A stretch of 7,694 nt of DNA from Lentisphaerota bacterium (lineage in GTDB: Bacteria; Verrucomicrobiota; Lentisphaeria; Oligosphaerales; PUNB01), in assembly GCA_003552565.1 (NCBI GenBank), contig PUNB01000139.1, positions 1 through 7,694 of the forward strand. The letters are read 5' to 3'. The notes below the pieces were generated by a model, which was given only the letters and a program-made list of their open reading frames with translations, did not search any database and was not told where the DNA came from. The position numbers and the translations under genes were made by a program. Position 1 is the stretch's first letter. Every line of letters begins with the position of its first letter. This document shows, one piece after another, positions 5,863 to 7,694 of this stretch.

Positions 5863-6267
5863 ATGAATACTGCCATCGCCTACCCTCGCAGAGCCTACAG
5901 CCCGGAAGCACAATCTTATGAAACCACTATTCACAGAGGCGCTTTATGGAAAATCATTTTGCCCTGTGTTATCGTCATGTTCGCCGGTTTATCCTATATC
6001 TGGCTGCAGAGCGCTACTGAACGGCTTCACAGAGAAATAAGCCGCCTGGAAGCCCAGCAGGAAAACACACAGCGGCAGCTGGCCAACCTGCGCATAGAAA
6101 GAGAAACCCAGACCAGCCGCCAAAAAATACTTGAACGCGTAGCCCAGTTCAACCTGGAACTGCGGCCGCCGACGGTAGGCCAGACCCGCCGTATCACCCT
6201 GCGGGATGTCTCCGCGAGCGGACAGTCAAGTCAAACAGAAGACAACCTCCTGGCGCTGACCGAATAA
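5863..6267 (+). CDS. ftsL: FtsL-like cell division protein (single TM helix plus coiled coil)
   Basis: A 134-residue bitopic membrane protein. Residues 1-27 are a short cytoplasmic tail, 28-48 a transmembrane helix (LWKIILPCVIVMFAGLSYIW), 50-96 a heptad-rich, charged coiled coil, and 98-107 read LELRPPTVGQ, similar to the RPP segment that follows the coiled coil in many FtsL-type proteins. FtsL acts in the periplasm with FtsB and FtsQ as a subcomplex that activates septal peptidoglycan synthesis by FtsW and FtsI. The call rests on architecture and on position between rsmH and a PBP gene, because FtsL sequences diverge quickly. AAGGAG (5848-5853) lies 9 nt before the ATG, a strong start. The tail after residue 110 is polar and probably disordered. 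DivIC or FtsB type is a less likely alternative. Confidence 0.75.
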   Translation: MNTAIAYPRRAYSPEAQSYETTIHRGALWKIILPCVIVMFAGLSYIWLQSATERLHREISRLEAQQENTQRQLANLRIERETQTSRQKILERVAQFNLELRPPTVGQTRRITLRDVSASGQSSQTEDNLLALTE

Positions 6268-6409
6268 ATATAAAAAAATTGGCTCTTTCTCAAAACCAAT
6301 GGGTTACTAATAGTTTTTTCTTAGATTTTGTGGGTAACAGCAACGCATCATCCCTGAATGTGAATGAAACAAGCGGCCCACTTAATTTGACGAAGGAATC
6401 GAAAATTTC
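6268..6409. other. 142-bp gap inside the division cluster
   Basis: No ORF of useful length lies here; the ATGs at 6299 and 6358 are followed within two codons by stops. The segment is AT-rich and holds short inverted repeats: ATTGG (6278-6282) with CCAAT (6296-6300), and GTTAC with GTAAC nearer the middle, with a run of six T between. None makes a strong terminator or promoter. It may carry an internal start or an attenuator; I cannot decide which. Confidence 0.3.
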
Positions 6410-7694
6410 ATGCAAAGAAGCATATTCATAATTCGCATAGCGGTAATCGGCTCATTATTCTGTGTCGGATTCATTGCATTGGGAGCGCATATTTACAACC
6501 TCCAGATCACCCGGCATGAAGAATTGCTCACAAAAGCCAGAGAGAAATACACCAGCGCCAGCACCCACCGAGGTGAAAGAGGCGAGATTTTTGATGTCAG
6601 CGGCAATCTTCTGGCCGCCAACCGAGCTGAATATGATGTCCTGGCTGAACCGCGGCGCTTCCGCAATCGCTCCCCGGAGAAGCTGGCCAGGGAACTGTCC
6701 GATATCCTGCCGGTCGACTTTAACACGCTTTATCGTCGTTTCACAGATTCAAGCCGAATAGAGGTTGTGGCGGCCCGCGGGATTTCCCGGGAAAAATCGG
6801 AAGAAATCGCCTCCTTGGGAATTCCCGGTCTCCGGCTTGTTCCCACAACTAGAAGGTATTATCCTAAAGACAACCTTTTCGCCAACATTGTCGGCTTTCT
6901 GGACGACCGTGAAAAAGGCGCCGCCGGGGTCGAGAAAACGATGGATCGGGAACTGACCGCCACTTCCGACCGCGGTCTCTACGAACGGGACCGCCTGGGC
7001 GTGAGGCTGTCAAACGGCTTCCGCCCCCCTCGGGGGATGGACGGCTCCCGGGTGTACCTGACCATTCATGAACCAATACAGAGTATTGTTGAAGAAAAGT
7101 TAATGAAGATGGTTGAAAAGCACCGCCCTCGGGCCGCTTACGCAGTTATGGCGCATCCCCGGACCGGCGCCGTCATGGCCATGGTGCAATGGCCGAACTT
7201 TGATCCCAACAATCGCTTTAACATTACTCCTGAACAATGGCGCAATCGTATCGTCAGCGACGGCTTTGAGCCCGGTTCGATCATGAAGGGAATCTCAATC
7301 GCCGGCGCTCTCGATTTCAACATCGTCTCCTTGGATGATGAATACGACTGTGAACAAGGTATGTGGTATTACCGCGGGTATCCCCTGCGGGATGCCGGAT
7401 ACAGCCATGGAATCATGCCGGTCTGGGATATAATAAAAAAATCCAGCAATATCGGCACCGCTAAAATCGCTATCGATGTCGGAGAAAAGAGGATGTATCA
7501 AACCCTCCATCGTTTCGGCTTCGGCCGTCCCACCGGCATCGAGCTGCCCCATGAAGCGCCGGGAATTTTTCATCCGCTGTCCGGCTGGGACGGCTTAACC
7601 CTCAGCCGTATCTCCATCGGCCACGCCATCCTGACCACGCCCCTGCAAATCGTCCAGGCATACTGCGCTTTGGCCAATGACGGCTTGATTCCGC
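6410..7694 (+). CDS. ftsI: Peptidoglycan D,D-transpeptidase FtsI / class B penicillin-binding protein (C-terminus beyond window)
   Basis: A membrane-anchored transpeptidase that cross-links septal peptidoglycan in the periplasm and is the target of beta-lactams. The frame is open from ATG 6410 to the right edge (428 residues). Residues about 5-27 form the membrane anchor (RSIFIIRIAVIGSLFCVGFI); RGERGEIFDVSGNLLA near 54-69 is the conserved start of the PBP dimerisation domain. The transpeptidase domain shows EPGSIMK with nucleophile Ser290 and Lys293 (the usual form is EPGSTFK) and the second motif S345-S346-N347. The KTG motif would lie beyond the window. The region FGFGRPTGIELPHEAPG and GHAILTTPLQIVQAYCALAN are typical of FtsI and related PBP2 proteins. 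AAGGA (6393-6397) precedes the ATG by 12 nt, somewhat far. Position after ftsL favours FtsI over an elongation or sporulation PBP. Confidence 0.92.
   Translation, partial: MQRSIFIIRIAVIGSLFCVGFIALGAHIYNLQITRHEELLTKAREKYTSASTHRGERGEIFDVSGNLLAANRAEYDVLAEPRRFRNRSPEKLARELSDILPVDFNTLYRRFTDSSRIEVVAARGISREKSEEIASLGIPGLRLVPTTRRYYPKDNLFANIVGFLDDREKGAAGVEKTMDRELTATSDRGLYERDRLGVRLSNGFRPPRGMDGSRVYLTIHEPIQSIVEEKLMKMVEKHRPRAAYAVMAHPRTGAVMAMVQWPNFDPNNRFNITPEQWRNRIVSDGFEPGSIMKGISIAGALDFNIVSLDDEYDCEQGMWYYRGYPLRDAGYSHGIMPVWDIIKKSSNIGTAKIAIDVGEKRMYQTLHRFGFGRPTGIELPHEAPGIFHPLSGWDGLTLSRISIGHAILTTPLQIVQAYCALANDGLIP

Overview
The window carries the 5' part of a division and cell-wall (dcw/mra) cluster on the + strand, preceded by a large cation:proton antiporter gene and a divergent manA gene. 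Protein-level features (MraZ, RsmH, a small FtsL-like protein, then a class B penicillin-binding protein) show a Gram-negative-type bacterium that makes peptidoglycan. My best guess is the PVC group (Lentisphaerota, Kiritimatiellota or Verrucomicrobiota). It rests on the gene order, the antiporter-EIIA fusion and the style of the intergenic repeats, and I could not test it. No phage, transposase, CRISPR or tRNA is visible.

Layout. (1) 1-651, minus strand: N-terminal 217 residues of a class I mannose-6-phosphate isomerase, running off the left edge. (2) 652-965: divergent intergenic region with a 10-bp inverted repeat (772-815) and a good sigma-70-type promoter (865-894) pointing at the antiporter. 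(3) 966-3533: an 855-residue CPA2-type antiporter whose soluble tail looks like two USP-like units followed by a PTS EIIA (type 2) domain with a non-canonical active-site region. (4) 3534-4396: an 863-bp noncoding region packed with degenerate repeats. Four separate blocks repeat a YGA core every 7 nt, and a 27-bp tandem array built on the heptamer ACTTCGT lies about 170-260 bp before mraZ. (5) 4397-7694: mraZ, rsmH (ATGA overlap), an FtsL-like gene (6-nt gap) and, after an unusual 142-bp gap, a ftsI/PBP gene truncated by the right edge.

How the genes work together. MraZ is the cluster's transcriptional regulator, RsmH methylates 16S rRNA, FtsL and FtsI belong to the septal peptidoglycan machinery. 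The antiporter and ManA are housekeeping neighbours with no evident operon link to the division genes. The parts most worth a second look are the heptad-repeat intergenic region, the tandem array upstream of mraZ, and the antiporter-USP-EIIA fusion.
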